Notes: generated by a model not told the origin, from the sequence alone. Shown: positions 9,593 through 19,807, numbered from the stretch's first letter. The stretch is 64,000 bases of DNA from Arenibacter nanhaiticus (GCF_900141935.1 NZ_FQYX01000013.1:40152-104151), one strand, 5' to 3'. Numbers and translations: made by a program.

Positions 9593-10315
9593 TTAGCTTC
9601 TTCTAATTTCGTTTAATAGAATTGCGGTAGCCGTAGCCACATTAAGGCTTTCTGTGGCAGTGGTACCAAACTGGGGAATACTAATTTTTTTGGCAACCAA
9701 GGCTTCTATACTTTTAGAAACCCCATTGGCCTCGTTCCCCATAACCAAAATTCCGGTTTCTGGCATTTTTTCGCCGTAGACCAACTTTCCTTCCATAAAA
9801 GCTCCGTACACAGGAACCTTTACCTCTTGAAGAACGCTGTGCAAATTAGCATACACGATATTCACACGGGTAATAGAGCCCATGGTTGCCTGTAGCGTTT
9901 TAGGATTATAGCAATCGACCGTTGCCGAAGAACAAAGCAGCGTTGGAATGCCGAACCAATCGCAAAGACGGATGATGGTCCCTAAATTTCCAGGGTCTCT
10001 AACATCGTCCAGTGCCACCACCCAATTAGAAAAATCTATTTCTTTCTCTTCGGGCATGTGAAAAACCCCTAAAACCTTATTAGGAGTGGTTAAACTGCTC
10101 ATTTTTTTCAGATCGCCTTCGGCAACCAATGTCATTCCTTCCGTATTTGGAGGCAATACAGAAGGATCGCTCACATAAACTTGGTAGTTTTTTAAGCGAG
10201 AAGCTAATAGCTCTTTTACGGTTTTTACCCCTTCAACCACAAACAACTTATGTAGTGCTCGGTATTTTTTTTGCTGTAAGCTTTTTATAAATTTTATTTG
10301 GCTTTTACCAACCAT
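9593..10315 (-). CDS. TrmH/SpoU family RNA 2'-O-methyltransferase
   Basis: Cytoplasmic SPOUT-fold RNA ribose methyltransferase. The 240 residues comprise an N-terminal SpoU substrate-binding domain (about 1-85) and the knotted catalytic domain with motif 1 DDVRDPGNLGTIIR (about 109-122), motif 2 LVMGNEANGVS (near 190) and motif 3 IPQFGTTATESLNVATATAI (near 212-231). The closest relatives modify 23S rRNA (RlmB/AviRb/YsgA group), but the target base cannot be read from sequence. Its start faces tamL and lies about 40 bases from it. Confidence 0.9.
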   Translation of the reverse strand: MVGKSQIKFIKSLQQKKYRALHKLFVVEGVKTVKELLASRLKNYQVYVSDPSVLPPNTEGMTLVAEGDLKKMSSLTTPNKVLGVFHMPEEKEIDFSNWVVALDDVRDPGNLGTIIRLCDWFGIPTLLCSSATVDCYNPKTLQATMGSITRVNIVYANLHSVLQEVKVPVYGAFMEGKLVYGEKMPETGILVMGNEANGVSKSIEALVAKKISIPQFGTTATESLNVATATAILLNEIRRS

Positions 10316-10357
10316 TCAAATAACGTATTTTTGACTCCTATGAGGACCCGATTGTCT

Positions 10358-12928
10358 ATGATTAAAAACTTCCCAAAAATAAGCTTAATATTCCTAGCAA
10401 TTGCAATCACCTCTTGTAATGCTTTAAAAAGGGTTGGAAAGGACGAACTGTTACTTTCCAAAAACACTCTGTATGCCGACGATAAAAAAATTACCGACGA
10501 GGACATCCATAGTTTAATTGTTCAAAAACCAAATAGCAGAGTGTTAGGATACCCCCTGCGCCTAAACTTGTACAACCTTGCAAAAAAAGACCCCGACTCT
10601 TCTTTCCAGACCTGGTTGCAGAAAAAAGAAAAAAGGGAACAACGCCTCATTAATTTTTTATCGGAAAAGCAGGTAAACCGCTTAGGGGAGTCCTTTCTTG
10701 TGAAAGGAGCCAGCATTTGGTTAAAAAATATTGGCGAGGCCCCAGTGGTTATAGACACCGCAAAAACCAACAAATCCCTCCGAAGATTAAATGCCTATTA
10801 TAAAAGCAAGGGGTATTTTAATAACAATACCACTTTTGTTATAGACAGTAACAAACAGAGAGGCCGCATCACTTATAAACTAGACTTGGGCGCCCCGTTC
10901 CTTATCGATTCTGTATCGGACAAAATCGCTTCCAAAGCATTGGATTCCATCTACCATTCGGAGAAAAGGAATTCTTTAATTAAAAAGGGACAAAAAATAG
11001 ATTTGGACAATTTAAACAACGAAAGGGAAAGACTGACAAATTTATTTAGGAATACCGGGGTACATAATTTTCAAGAAAGCTCTATCTCTTATGATTTAAT
11101 TGGCGACACGACAAAAGTTAGTGGCAATCAGAAATTGGATATTCTGTTAAACATTGATAACCTTCGAAAAAGAACCGACAATAATATTACTACTACGGAG
11201 TATAAGGTGTATAGATTTAAAGATATTAATATCTACACAGACTATCTTTTTAATTCCGACACGGATAGCTTGCAATCTATCACCTATAATGACTTTACCA
11301 TATATTATAAGGACAAATTACGATACAAACCAAAAGCCATCACCGACGCTGTCTTTCTAAAAAAGGATAGTATTTATAGGGAAATTGACAGAATTAGGAC
11401 ATATAGGCAGATCAACAATTTGAATTCTTTTAAATATCCCAACATCGAATTTAAAGAAGACAGCATTCAACCTTATTTAACCACCAATATATACCTGGCC
11501 CCAAGGCCTAAATACTCGTTGGGAACAGACTTGGACATTACCCATTCTAACATACAATTTTTAGGCTTGGGCTTTAGCCCATCCTTGCAAGCTAGAAACT
11601 TATTTAAAGGTGCCGAACATCTCAGTATCTCTGGAAGGATCAACCTAGGAGCTTCTAAAGACCCAAAAATAACGGACAACCGTTTTTTCAACATTTTAGA
11701 ATTTGGAGGCGACGTCAACTTAAACATCCCAAGGATTTGGTTTCCGTTAGTAAACACCAATAAGATTATCCCCAACTATATGTTACCACAGACAAAAGTG
11801 TCTATTGGTACAATGTTTCAGCAAAATATAGGTTTGGACAAGCAAACTTTTAATGCTGTCTTTGGATACAATTGGTCGCCTACAGATTTCAAGAAAAACA
11901 ATATAGAATTGTTAAATGTACAATTTGTACGCAATGTAAACCCCAACAGGTTTTTTATGGTATATCAAAATACCTATAATAAATTAGACAATATAGCGGA
12001 CAATTATCAGGACAATGCAGCCCTTGCCGAATACTTCGAAACTTTGGAAGGGGAAACCGAACCAACGCTCATTATCCCGGAAGGCACCACAGGTTTTACC
12101 AACGCTATTTTAAACAGACAAGTGGCATCTTCTTCCCAAGACTACACCGAAATCAGCAGTATTGAGGAAAGAAGGAAAAGGCTTTCTGAAAATAATTTAA
12201 TCTTTGCCAGCAACTATACCTATAACAAAACCAGTAAAAAAAGCATTACTGATAACAATTTTTATCAATTTAGATTCAAATTAGAAAGCGCTGGAAGTCT
12301 CCTAACGGGTTTATCAAAATTAATCGACTTTAATAAAAACGAAGAAGACAAAGCCTTAGTGTTCAAAGTTCCGTATTCCCAATACTTAAAAACGGAATTA
12401 GACTTTATAAAGCACTTCACCATTTCAGGTTCTGACGTACTGGCCTTTAGAAGCTTTTTTGGCATCGCTATCCCTTACGGCAATTCGGACAACATTCCTT
12501 TTGTAAGGAGTTATTTTGCAGGAGGCTCTAACGACAATCGCGCTTGGCTGCCGTATTCCCTTGGCCCTGGCGCTACCAAGGATTTAAATGACTTTAATGA
12601 GGCAAACTTAAAAATAGCCTTTAACCTAGAGTACAGATTTCCTATCGTTGGCAATATCAAAGGAGCGCTATTTGCCGACGCTGGCAACATTTGGAATGCC
12701 ATGGACAACGTTCAGGACAGCGCTGCCACTTTCAACGATTTTAGCTCTTTGGCCGAAATAGCTTTAGGGACCGGCATAGGTTTAAGATATGATTTTACAT
12801 ACTTTGTTTTTAGGCTAGATATGGGGCTAAAGACCTATAATCCTGCTGAAGAAGCGGCAAAAAGATGGTTCAGAGATTACAACTTAGCGAACGCTGTCTT
12901 CAATATAGGGATAAATTATCCTTTTTAG
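10358..12928 (+). CDS. tamL: TamL-type outer membrane lipoprotein, TamA/BamA (Omp85) family
   Basis: Outer-membrane Omp85 protein thought to act with TamB in envelope biogenesis. From the chosen ATG the product begins MIKNFPKISLIF and has a lipobox ITSC with Cys20, the lipidation that distinguishes TamL of Bacteroidota from TamA. An earlier in-frame ATG at 10340 is possible; the frame open from 10298 would overlap the SpoU gene. Residues about 30-350 contain POTRA-like repeats (for example the NAYYKSKGYFNNN segment) and the C-terminal half is a 16-stranded barrel domain ending in NIGINYPF. No tamB gene is adjacent. A TATTTTTG box at 10326-10333 fits a start at 10358. Confidence 0.85.
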   Translation: MIKNFPKISLIFLAIAITSCNALKRVGKDELLLSKNTLYADDKKITDEDIHSLIVQKPNSRVLGYPLRLNLYNLAKKDPDSSFQTWLQKKEKREQRLINFLSEKQVNRLGESFLVKGASIWLKNIGEAPVVIDTAKTNKSLRRLNAYYKSKGYFNNNTTFVIDSNKQRGRITYKLDLGAPFLIDSVSDKIASKALDSIYHSEKRNSLIKKGQKIDLDNLNNERERLTNLFRNTGVHNFQESSISYDLIGDTTKVSGNQKLDILLNIDNLRKRTDNNITTTEYKVYRFKDINIYTDYLFNSDTDSLQSITYNDFTIYYKDKLRYKPKAITDAVFLKKDSIYREIDRIRTYRQINNLNSFKYPNIEFKEDSIQPYLTTNIYLAPRPKYSLGTDLDITHSNIQFLGLGFSPSLQARNLFKGAEHLSISGRINLGASKDPKITDNRFFNILEFGGDVNLNIPRIWFPLVNTNKIIPNYMLPQTKVSIGTMFQQNIGLDKQTFNAVFGYNWSPTDFKKNNIELLNVQFVRNVNPNRFFMVYQNTYNKLDNIADNYQDNAALAEYFETLEGETEPTLIIPEGTTGFTNAILNRQVASSSQDYTEISSIEERRKRLSENNLIFASNYTYNKTSKKSITDNNFYQFRFKLESAGSLLTGLSKLIDFNKNEEDKALVFKVPYSQYLKTELDFIKHFTISGSDVLAFRSFFGIAIPYGNSDNIPFVRSYFAGGSNDNRAWLPYSLGPGATKDLNDFNEANLKIAFNLEYRFPIVGNIKGALFADAGNIWNAMDNVQDSAATFNDFSSLAEIALGTGIGLRYDFTYFVFRLDMGLKTYNPAEEAAKRWFRDYNLANAVFNIGINYPF

Positions 12929-12943
12929 AGCTAATTATTTTAT

Positions 12944-12951
12944 TACTTTTG
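12944..12951 (+). promoter_or_regulatory. -7 box of fbaA
   Basis: TACTTTTG matches the TAnnTTTG consensus exactly, 34 bases before the fbaA start. No well-spaced TTG is seen upstream. Confidence 0.5.
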
Positions 12952-12985
12952 TCAATCTTTTAATTAACTACACTAAAGTAAGATT

Positions 12986-14053
12986 ATGGCACACGAGATT
13001 AAACCAGGAGTTGCAACCGGAGATGAAGTACAGGCAATTTTTAAATATGCGAAAGAAAAAGGATTTGCCCTTCCTGCTGTAAACGTTATTGGTTCTGACA
13101 CCATTAATGGGGTTTTGGAAACTGCTGCAAGTTTAAATGCACCGGTTATTATTCAGTTCTCCAATGGCGGCGCACAATTTAACGCTGGGAAAGGATTATC
13201 TAACGACGGACAACAAGCGGCCATTCAAGGAGCTATCGCTGGGGCCAAGCATGTACACCAATTAGCAGAAGCTTATGGAGCTAGCGTAATTTTACATACA
13301 GACCACTGTGCAAAAAAATTATTGCCTTGGATCGATGGTTTATTAGAAGCTAGTGAAAAGCATTTTGCAGAAACAGGAAAGCCTTTGTTCAGCTCTCATA
13401 TGATCGATTTATCGGAAGAGCCCTTAGAGGAGAATATTGCCATCTGTAAAGAATATCTTGCTAGAATGAGCAAAATGGGCATGACCCTAGAAATTGAACT
13501 GGGAATCACAGGTGGTGAAGAAGACGGTGTGGACAATACCGACGTTGACGATTCTAAACTGTACACCCAACCAGAAGAAGTTGCTTATGCTTATGAGGAA
13601 CTTTCTAAAATAAGCCCTAAATTTACAATTGCCGCTGCTTTCGGTAATGTACACGGTGTTTACAAGCCTGGAAATGTTAAATTGACTCCGAAAATCTTAA
13701 AGAACTCTCAAGAGTTTATTTCTGAAAAATACGGGGTTGAAGAAAACCATATCGATTTTGTATTCCACGGAGGTTCTGGATCAACTATTGAAGAGATTCG
13801 TGAAGCTATCGGTTATGGTGTTATTAAAATGAATATCGATACAGATCTACAATATGCTTTCTTATCTGGAATCAGAGATTATATTCAAGATAAAAAAGAC
13901 TATTTACAAGGACAAATTGGCAATCCAAATGGAGCCGATGAGCCTAACAAAAAGTATTACGACCCACGTGTTTGGTTAAGAGAAGGTGAAAAAACTTTTA
14001 TCGAGCGTTTAAAGAAAGCCTTCGAAGACCTTAACAACGTAAATACTTTATAA
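12986..14053 (+). CDS. fbaA: class II fructose-bisphosphate aldolase
   Basis: Zinc-dependent cleavage of fructose 1,6-bisphosphate to glyceraldehyde 3-phosphate and dihydroxyacetone phosphate, reversible, in glycolysis and gluconeogenesis. The 355 residues match the long (class IIA, E. coli FbaA) form. Motif LHTDHC carries the catalytic Asp106 and zinc ligand His107; GNVHGVYKPG and FVFHGGSGS supply the other metal-ligand histidines. accD begins 24 bases downstream and may share the transcript. Confidence 0.97.
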   Translation: MAHEIKPGVATGDEVQAIFKYAKEKGFALPAVNVIGSDTINGVLETAASLNAPVIIQFSNGGAQFNAGKGLSNDGQQAAIQGAIAGAKHVHQLAEAYGASVILHTDHCAKKLLPWIDGLLEASEKHFAETGKPLFSSHMIDLSEEPLEENIAICKEYLARMSKMGMTLEIELGITGGEEDGVDNTDVDDSKLYTQPEEVAYAYEELSKISPKFTIAAAFGNVHGVYKPGNVKLTPKILKNSQEFISEKYGVEENHIDFVFHGGSGSTIEEIREAIGYGVIKMNIDTDLQYAFLSGIRDYIQDKKDYLQGQIGNPNGADEPNKKYYDPRVWLREGEKTFIERLKKAFEDLNNVNTL

Positions 14054-14077
14054 TCCGCAAACCTTAATACAACATTT

Positions 14078-14938
14078 ATGTCATCTTGGTTCAAAAGAAA
14101 GGAAAAAGGTATACAAACTGCCACAGATCAAAAAAAGGACACTCCTAAAGGCCTTTGGTATAAATCCCCTACGGGAAAAATTGTAGAAGCCGATGAATTG
14201 GCCAAAAACTTTTATGTAAGCCCCGAGGACGATTACCATGTTCGCATCGGCAGTAAAGAATATTTTGAAATTCTTTTCGATAATAATGAGTTTAAAGAGC
14301 TAGATGCAAAGCTTACGTCCAAGGACCCTTTAAAGTTCGAGGATACTAAAAAATATGTTGACCGTTTAAAAGCGGCCGAGAAGAAAACAGGATTAAAAGA
14401 TGCTGTAAGAACCGGCGTTGGAAAATCACTGGGCAAGGAAATAGTCATCTCATGTATGGACTTTAGCTTTATTGGCGGGTCTATGGGAAGTGTCGTTGGC
14501 GAAAAAATCGCAAGAGGTATAGATTATGCGATCAAAAACAAACTACCATTTGTTATGATCTCAAAATCTGGTGGTGCCCGTATGATGGAAGCTGCCCTAT
14601 CCTTGATGCAATTAGCCAAAACATCGGCTAAATTGGCTCAACTTGCAGAGGCTGGATTGCCGTATATTTCCTTATGTACGGACCCTACCACTGGAGGAAC
14701 CACCGCTTCTTATGCCATGTTGGGAGATATTAATATTTCCGAACCAGGTGCTCTTATCGGTTTTGCCGGACCACGAGTGGTAAAAGAAGCTACTGGAAAA
14801 GAATTGCCAGAAGATTTTCAAACAGCAGAGTTTTTGCAAGAACACGGTTTTTTAGATTTTATAGTTCACCGTAGAGATCTTAAAAAGAAAATTAATCTTT
14901 ATATAGATCTAATCGAAAACAAGCCTGTTAGGGCCTAA
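14078..14938 (+). CDS. accD: acetyl-CoA carboxylase carboxyltransferase subunit beta, no zinc ribbon
   Basis: Beta subunit of the carboxyltransferase that moves the carboxyl group from biotin to acetyl-CoA, first step of fatty acid synthesis. The crotonase-fold core is clear: [12 protein letters not shown] (about 129-140), SGGARMMEA (about 165-173), [15 protein letters not shown] and IGFAGPRVV. Oddly, the N-terminal zinc-ribbon region (residues 24-50) reads YKSPTGK and YVSPEDDYH where AccD of E. coli has CxxC pairs, so all four zinc cysteines are missing while the flanking sequence is kept. I believe this is shared by other flavobacteria. The alpha subunit gene is not in this window. Confidence 0.95.
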   Translation: MSSWFKRKEKGIQTATDQKKDTPKGLWYKSPTGKIVEADELAKNFYVSPEDDYHVRIGSKEYFEILFDNNEFKELDAKLTSKDPLKFEDTKKYVDRLKAAEKKTGLKDAVRTGVGKSLGKEIVISCMDFSFIGGSMGSVVGEKIARGIDYAIKNKLPFVMISKSGGARMMEAALSLMQLAKTSAKLAQLAEAGLPYISLCTDPTTGGTTASYAMLGDINISEPGALIGFAGPRVVKEATGKELPEDFQTAEFLQEHGFLDFIVHRRDLKKKINLYIDLIENKPVRA

Positions 14939-14985
14939 TAATTTTCTGTTTGTCAATTATCGGCAGACTATAAAAAAAATAATCG

Positions 14986-14993
14986 TATATTTG
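14986..14993 (+). promoter_or_regulatory. -7 box of rpsO
   Basis: TATATTTG, an exact TAnnTTTG match, 54 bases before the rpsO start, leaving room for a leader of about 50 bases. Confidence 0.55.
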
Positions 14994-15047
14994 CGCCCTT
15001 GACCGAATTTCGGTCATGTACATAAAAATCATTAAAACAATATTGGA

Positions 15048-15317
15048 ATGTATTTAACTAAAGAAGTAAAAGCTGAGATTTTTCAGAAGCATGGTGGTGA
15101 AGCAGTAAACACAGGTTCTGCCGAAGGACAAATTGCTTTGTTCACTTACAGAATCAACCACTTAACAGAGCACTTAAAAAAGAATCGCAAAGATTTTAAC
15201 ACTGAGCGTTCTCTAGTAAAATTGGTAGGTAAGAGAAGATCTCTTCTAGATTATTTAATTAAGAAAGATATTACTAGATATCGTGCTATAATTAAAGAAT
15301 TAGGAATTAGAAAATAA
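15048..15317 (+). CDS. rpsO: 30S ribosomal protein S15
   Basis: Primary 16S rRNA-binding protein of the small subunit. The 89 residues show the S15 signature around LTEHLKKNRKDFNTERSLV (residues 37-55) and GKRRSLLDYL. It stands alone with its own -7 box and terminator, followed after about 230 bases by pnp. This is the widely kept rpsO-pnp neighbourhood, here separated by a terminator. Confidence 0.98.
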   Translation: MYLTKEVKAEIFQKHGGEAVNTGSAEGQIALFTYRINHLTEHLKKNRKDFNTERSLVKLVGKRRSLLDYLIKKDITRYRAIIKELGIRK

Positions 15318-15322
15318 TTCAC

Positions 15323-15356
15323 GAAAAGGGGGAAAGTTGTACTTTCCCCCTTTTTT
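15323..15356 (+). terminator. terminator of rpsO
   Basis: Perfect 14-bp stem AAAAGGGGGAAAGT / ACTTTCCCCCTTTT (15324-15337 and 15341-15354), 3-base loop and a T run. Confidence 0.92.
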
Positions 15357-15511
15357 ACAATACCCATAACGTTGATTATCAATTCTATGGCAAAGCCCTT
15401 AGGATCCCTTAAGGCAAAACAAAAAGCTTACTTATAGTTTTTCATTGGTCCACAACACACAACTACAACACAACAACTTCGTTTCTACAAGGCGAAAGAC
15501 CATTGTTTAAC

Positions 15512-15533
15512 AAACCTATAAAGAGATAGGTTT
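15512..15533 (+). promoter_or_regulatory. hairpin in the pnp leader
   Basis: Perfect 8-bp stem AAACCTAT / ATAGGTTT with loop AAAGAG and a following T, ending 12 bases before the pnp ATG. It may be an RNA-processing or translational control element, or a weak attenuator. In E. coli, pnp is autoregulated through a leader stem, but the structure here is not homologous in sequence. Confidence 0.45.
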
Positions 15534-15545
15534 TAATTCGTATTT

Positions 15546-17765
15546 ATGATACCAAAAGTATTTAAAGAGGTCATTGACCTAGGTGACGGTAGGGAAATTT
15601 CTATCGAAACCGGAAAATTGGCTAAGCAGGCCCATGGTTCTGTTGTTGTTCAATCAGGCGACTGTATGTTATTGTGTACCGTTGTTTCTAACTACAAGGC
15701 CAGTGATGTAGATTTTCTACCTTTGACGGTAGATTACCGTGAAAAATTTGCCGCTGCCGGACGTTACCCAGGTGGATTCTTTAAAAGAGAAGCCAGACCT
15801 AGTGACGGTGAAGTATTGACTATGAGATTGGTAGACCGCGTTTTACGTCCACTTTTCCCAAAAGACTATCATTCAGAAACTCAAGTGATGATTCAGTTAA
15901 TGTCTCATGACGACAATGTAATGCCAGAAGCTATGGCTGGTTTGGCTGCTTCTGCTGCCATTCAGTTATCTGACTTCCCATTTGAATGTGCCATTTCTGA
16001 AGTACGTGTAGGACGTATTGATGGTAAATTTATCCTTAACCCAACTAGAGAACAATTAGAGTTGTCTGACATCGATATGATGATCGGAGCCTCTGCAGAT
16101 TCTGTAATGATGGTAGAAGGTGAGATGAAAGAAATCTCAGAAGAAGAAATGGTAGAAGCCATTGAGTTTGCCCATGAAGCTATAAAAGTTCAATGTGCCG
16201 CCCAGTTGCGTTTGGCCGAAGCTTTCGGTAAAAAAGAAGTACGCGAGTACACCCCAGAAAAAGAAGACGAGGCCTTAGCTAAGAGAATTCACGATATGGC
16301 TTACGACAAAGTATATGCCATTGCAAAAGCCGGATCGTCTAAAAAAGAAAGAACTACTGCCTTTGCTGAAATAAAAGAGGAGATCAAAGCTTCTTTTTCT
16401 GAAGAGGAAAATGCCGAATTTGGAGACTTGGTTTCCAAGTACTACTACCAAGCAGAAAAAGCTGCCGTTAGAGACCTTACCTTAAACGAAGGATTACGTC
16501 TAGACGGTAGAAAAACAGATGAGATTCGTCCTATCTGGTGCGAGGTTAACTACCTGCCTTCTACCCACGGTTCTGCAATCTTTACAAGAGGAGAAACTCA
16601 GGCCTTGGCCACGGTAACCCTAGGAACTTCTAGAGAAGCCAACAAAATAGACATGCCGTCTTTTGAAGGTGAGGAAAAATTCTATCTACATTATAACTTC
16701 CCTCCTTTCTCAACTGGTGAAGCTAAACCAATCAGAGGTACTTCACGTAGAGAGGTAGGACACGGAAACTTGGCACAACGTGCCTTAAAAGGAATGATCC
16801 CCGAAGATTGCCCTTATACTGTAAGAGTGGTTTCGGAAGTATTAGAATCTAACGGTTCTTCTTCTATGGCTACCGTATGTAGTGGTACTATGGCCCTTAT
16901 GGATGCCGGTGTTCAAATGATCAAACCGGTTTCGGGTATTGCTATGGGATTGATCTCTGATAGCGAAAGCGGTAAATACGCCGTTTTATCGGATATCTTA
17001 GGTGATGAAGATCACTTGGGAGATATGGACTTTAAGGTTACCGGAACCGCAGATGGTATTACTGCCTGTCAGATGGATATTAAAGTAAAAGGTCTTTCTT
17101 ATGAAATTTTGGTGAACGCTTTAAAACAAGCAAGAGCCGGACGTTTACATATCTTGGAAAAAATTACCGAAACTATCGCTACACCTAACCAAGATGTAAA
17201 AGCACACGCTCCTAAAATGGTTACAAGAACTATTCCTGGACAATTTATCGGTGCTTTGATCGGACCTGGTGGAAAAGTTATCCAAGAATTACAGAAAGCT
17301 ACCGATACTACTATCGTTATCAACGAAGATCCTGTTACCGAAGAAGGTATTGTAGAAATTTTAGGTACTAATCAGGACGGAATCGATATGGTATTGGCCA
17401 AAATAGACTCCTTAATGTTTAAACCAGAGTTAGGTGGTGCTTATGAAGTTAAAGTAATTAAAATGCTCGATTTTGGTGCGGTAGTAGAATATACCGAAGC
17501 GCCAGGAAATGAAGTATTGCTTCACGTATCCGAACTAGCTTGGGAACGTACCGAGAATGTATCCGATGTCGTAAAGATGGGTGATGTTTTTGACGTGAAA
17601 TATTTTGGTCTTGATCCAAGGACTAAAAAAGAAAAAGTATCTCGCAAAGCGTTACTTCCAAAACCTGAAGGATTTGTTGAAAGACCTCCAAGGGATAACA
17701 AAGGTAGCGGAAGAGATAACCGTGGCCGCGACAACCGCAGAGACGATAGAAAACCAAGAGACTAA
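15546..17765 (+). CDS. pnp: polyribonucleotide nucleotidyltransferase (PNPase)
   Basis: 3'-5' phosphorolytic exoribonuclease of RNA turnover, a homotrimer in the cytoplasm. The 739 residues show two RNase PH domains (about 10-145 and 320-540, the second with [13 protein letters not shown] and GSSSMATVC), a helical linker, a KH domain with [10 protein letters not shown] near 580, and an S1 domain (about 630-700). The tail beyond residue 710 is rich in Arg, Gly and Asp ([13 protein letters not shown]), a common flavobacterial PNPase ending that may bind RNA or partners. Confidence 0.97.
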   Translation: MIPKVFKEVIDLGDGREISIETGKLAKQAHGSVVVQSGDCMLLCTVVSNYKASDVDFLPLTVDYREKFAAAGRYPGGFFKREARPSDGEVLTMRLVDRVLRPLFPKDYHSETQVMIQLMSHDDNVMPEAMAGLAASAAIQLSDFPFECAISEVRVGRIDGKFILNPTREQLELSDIDMMIGASADSVMMVEGEMKEISEEEMVEAIEFAHEAIKVQCAAQLRLAEAFGKKEVREYTPEKEDEALAKRIHDMAYDKVYAIAKAGSSKKERTTAFAEIKEEIKASFSEEENAEFGDLVSKYYYQAEKAAVRDLTLNEGLRLDGRKTDEIRPIWCEVNYLPSTHGSAIFTRGETQALATVTLGTSREANKIDMPSFEGEEKFYLHYNFPPFSTGEAKPIRGTSRREVGHGNLAQRALKGMIPEDCPYTVRVVSEVLESNGSSSMATVCSGTMALMDAGVQMIKPVSGIAMGLISDSESGKYAVLSDILGDEDHLGDMDFKVTGTADGITACQMDIKVKGLSYEILVNALKQARAGRLHILEKITETIATPNQDVKAHAPKMVTRTIPGQFIGALIGPGGKVIQELQKATDTTIVINEDPVTEEGIVEILGTNQDGIDMVLAKIDSLMFKPELGGAYEVKVIKMLDFGAVVEYTEAPGNEVLLHVSELAWERTENVSDVVKMGDVFDVKYFGLDPRTKKEKVSRKALLPKPEGFVERPPRDNKGSGRDNRGRDNRRDDRKPRD

Positions 17766-17792
17766 TCTTTCAGTCTTTTAAATACATTAAAG

Positions 17793-17823
17793 CCTATTCA
17801 TTCAGATGGATAGGTTTTTTTTG
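17793..17823 (+). terminator. terminator of pnp
   Basis: Stem CCTATTC / GGATAGG with an eight-base loop, then eight T's, about 30 bases after the pnp stop. Confidence 0.75.
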
Positions 17824-17863
17824 TTACCCCCTACTTCAAAATTTACAATGGCCATATTGCTTT

Positions 17864-17943
17864 GGGCGTTCCCTCCTTCGTCGGGCGGGCCCTTGGCTAT
17901 ATCCCTTGCTACGCTGCGGGGATGCCGCCGCGGTCCCTAACGC
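17864..17943 (-). repeat. dispersed 80-bp structured repeat, copy B
   Basis: Read on the minus strand it begins GCGTTAGGGACCGCGG and ends GAGGGAACGCCC. It differs from copy A at only a few positions, mainly in the central loop and just right of it. It sits in the 452-base pnp-rpoD gap. The remaining 270 bases before rpoD hold no ORF and presumably its promoter and leader. Confidence 0.9.
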
Positions 17944-18217
17944 ATCATTACCTCTCCATGCTAATACGCTCTCAAAAGCAACCAATCTGCCATCTATGCG
18001 GCTTTTAAAAAAATATAGATAAAGACAAGAAGAATTACTAAATCCTTCTATACCATAAAGCTAGCCCTGCTCAAAAGGTGTTAAATCAAGCTTTTTTTCC
18101 TGTTTTTTCGTTATTATGTAAAAAAAAATAATTAAATTGTAACATTTTAGTCGCTTCGAACGTATAACCTAATGCAGCCCATGCTTACTGCACTTAATTT
18201 AGAAAGGAAAAACTTCG

Positions 18218-19081
18218 ATGAGACAGCTAAAAATTACAAAACAGGTTACCAATAGAGAAACCGCTTCTTTAGATAAATATTTGCAAGAAATTGGAAAAGT
18301 TGATCTTATTACTGCGGATGAAGAGGTTGAATTGGCACAAAGGATCAAGGCGGGCGATCAGGTTGCCCTAGAGAAATTGACAAAAGCCAATTTGCGATTT
18401 GTGGTTTCCGTAGCAAAGCAATACCAAAACCAAGGCTTAACCCTACCCGATTTAATTAACGAAGGCAACCTTGGACTTATTAAGGCTGCCCAACGTTTTG
18501 ACGAAACCCGTGGATTTAAATTTATCTCCTATGCCGTATGGTGGATTCGTCAATCGATCCTTCAGGCGTTGGCAGAGCAATCTCGTATTGTTAGACTTCC
18601 TTTAAACAAGATTGGATCTATCAATAAGATCAACAAGACATTCGCCTTCTTGGAGCAAGCACACGAAAGACAGCCTTCCGCAGAAGAAATTGCCAAGGAA
18701 TTGGATATGACTGTTGAAGACGTAAAACAATCCCTAAAAAACTCTGGACGCCACGTATCCATGGATGCCCCTTTGATCGACGGGGAAGATTCTAACCTCT
18801 ACGATGTATTGCGAAGTGGAGAATCGCCAAACCCAGATAGGGAATTATTACACGAGTCTCTTAGAACAGAAATAGAAAGAGCTTTAGAAACCTTAACCCC
18901 AAGAGAAGCCGATGTTATCCGTTTATATTTCGGATTGGCAGGACAGCACTCTATGACCTTGGAAGAAATTGGAGAAACTTTTGACCTTACAAGAGAAAGA
19001 GTACGTCAAATTAAGGAAAAAGCCATCAGAAGGTTAAAACATACTTCTAGAAGTAAAATTCTAAAAACTTATTTAGGATAA
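18218..19081 (+). CDS. rpoD: primary RNA polymerase sigma factor (RpoD/SigA)
   Basis: Housekeeping sigma-70. At 287 residues it is the short Bacteroidota form: a region 1.2 start ([16 protein letters not shown]), no acidic region 1.1 and no large non-conserved insertion. Region 2 includes [18 protein letters not shown] and [10 protein letters not shown]; region 3 follows, and region 4.2 has the helix-turn-helix [20 protein letters not shown]. This protein is the one expected to read the TTG/TAnnTTTG promoters seen in the window. The gene is monocistronic with a terminator. Confidence 0.97.
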   Translation: MRQLKITKQVTNRETASLDKYLQEIGKVDLITADEEVELAQRIKAGDQVALEKLTKANLRFVVSVAKQYQNQGLTLPDLINEGNLGLIKAAQRFDETRGFKFISYAVWWIRQSILQALAEQSRIVRLPLNKIGSINKINKTFAFLEQAHERQPSAEEIAKELDMTVEDVKQSLKNSGRHVSMDAPLIDGEDSNLYDVLRSGESPNPDRELLHESLRTEIERALETLTPREADVIRLYFGLAGQHSMTLEEIGETFDLTRERVRQIKEKAIRRLKHTSRSKILKTYLG

Positions 19082-19199
19082 ACCCATACATGTATTCATT
19101 ACCTGCAACAACATCGTATTTGGAAAGTTGTTGTTAAAATAATACATTGTGAACCGTAACAACAGTTATCATGACTGTTCGTTTTTTGATTGATGAATA

Positions 19200-19230
19200 A
19201 ACTCCGGCTGATTACCGGAGTTTTTTTTTA
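19200..19230 (+). terminator. terminator of rpoD
   Basis: ACTCCGG-ctgatta-CCGGAGT stem and loop followed by nine T's, about 120 bases after the rpoD stop. Confidence 0.88.
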
Positions 19231-19243
19231 AAACCCCTCATTA

Positions 19244-19699
19244 ATGCCCTACAATATTGTTCTTATAGAACCCGAAATTCCGATGAATACCGGAAACATC
19301 GGTAGATTAAGTTTAGCCACCGGAGCAAACCTTCACCTGGTAAAACCCTTTGGTTTTGAATTGGATGACAAACGAGTTAAACGTGCCGGCCTGGATTACT
19401 GGCAACATATTTCGCTTTTTATCTATGAAAGTACCGAGGATTTTTTTGCCACTCATAAAGACAAGGAAATGGCATTCTTCTCTAGTCATGGTGAAAAGGA
19501 CCATTGGTCAATAGACTTTAAGGAAGACATGTTTTTTGTTTTTGGCAAGGAATCCAAGGGGCTCTCAAACGAAATCACGGACAACAACCAAGACAAATTA
19601 TATAAAATTCCCTTATACAGTCCACATATACGCAGCTTAAATTTAGCCAATGCGGTGAGTATTGTCATGTATGAAGGCCTAAGAAGTCTTCGCAGCTAA
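19244..19699 (+). CDS. trmL: tRNA (cytidine(34)-2'-O)-methyltransferase TrmL
   Basis: SPOUT-family enzyme that methylates the ribose of the wobble base in some leucine tRNAs. The 151 residues are the minimal catalytic domain: start PYNIVLIEPEIPMNTGNIGR, middle FVFGKESKGLS near residue 103, and end IPLYSPHIRSLNLANAVSIV, all family signatures. The gene starts 14 bases after the rpoD terminator. Confidence 0.93.
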   Translation: MPYNIVLIEPEIPMNTGNIGRLSLATGANLHLVKPFGFELDDKRVKRAGLDYWQHISLFIYESTEDFFATHKDKEMAFFSSHGEKDHWSIDFKEDMFFVFGKESKGLSNEITDNNQDKLYKIPLYSPHIRSLNLANAVSIVMYEGLRSLRS

Positions 19700-19774
19700 G
19701 ATTTTTTTAGATCCAGCATCCTGCTACCAACCGCTATTCCTTTAGGAGATGTAAGGTATGCTTTGGCATTTTAC

Positions 19775-19782
19775 TATATTTG
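19775..19782 (+). promoter_or_regulatory. -7 box of the FKBP lipoprotein gene
   Basis: TATATTTG, an exact TAnnTTTG match, 25 bases before the ATG. Confidence 0.5.
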
Positions 19783-19807
19783 TGCCGTTTTAAAATAATA
19801 GAACCTT

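Noticed and set aside
19100..19140. AACAAC/GTTGTT inverted repeat after rpoD
   Set aside because: Short arms, long loop and no T tract; the real terminator is 60 bases further on.
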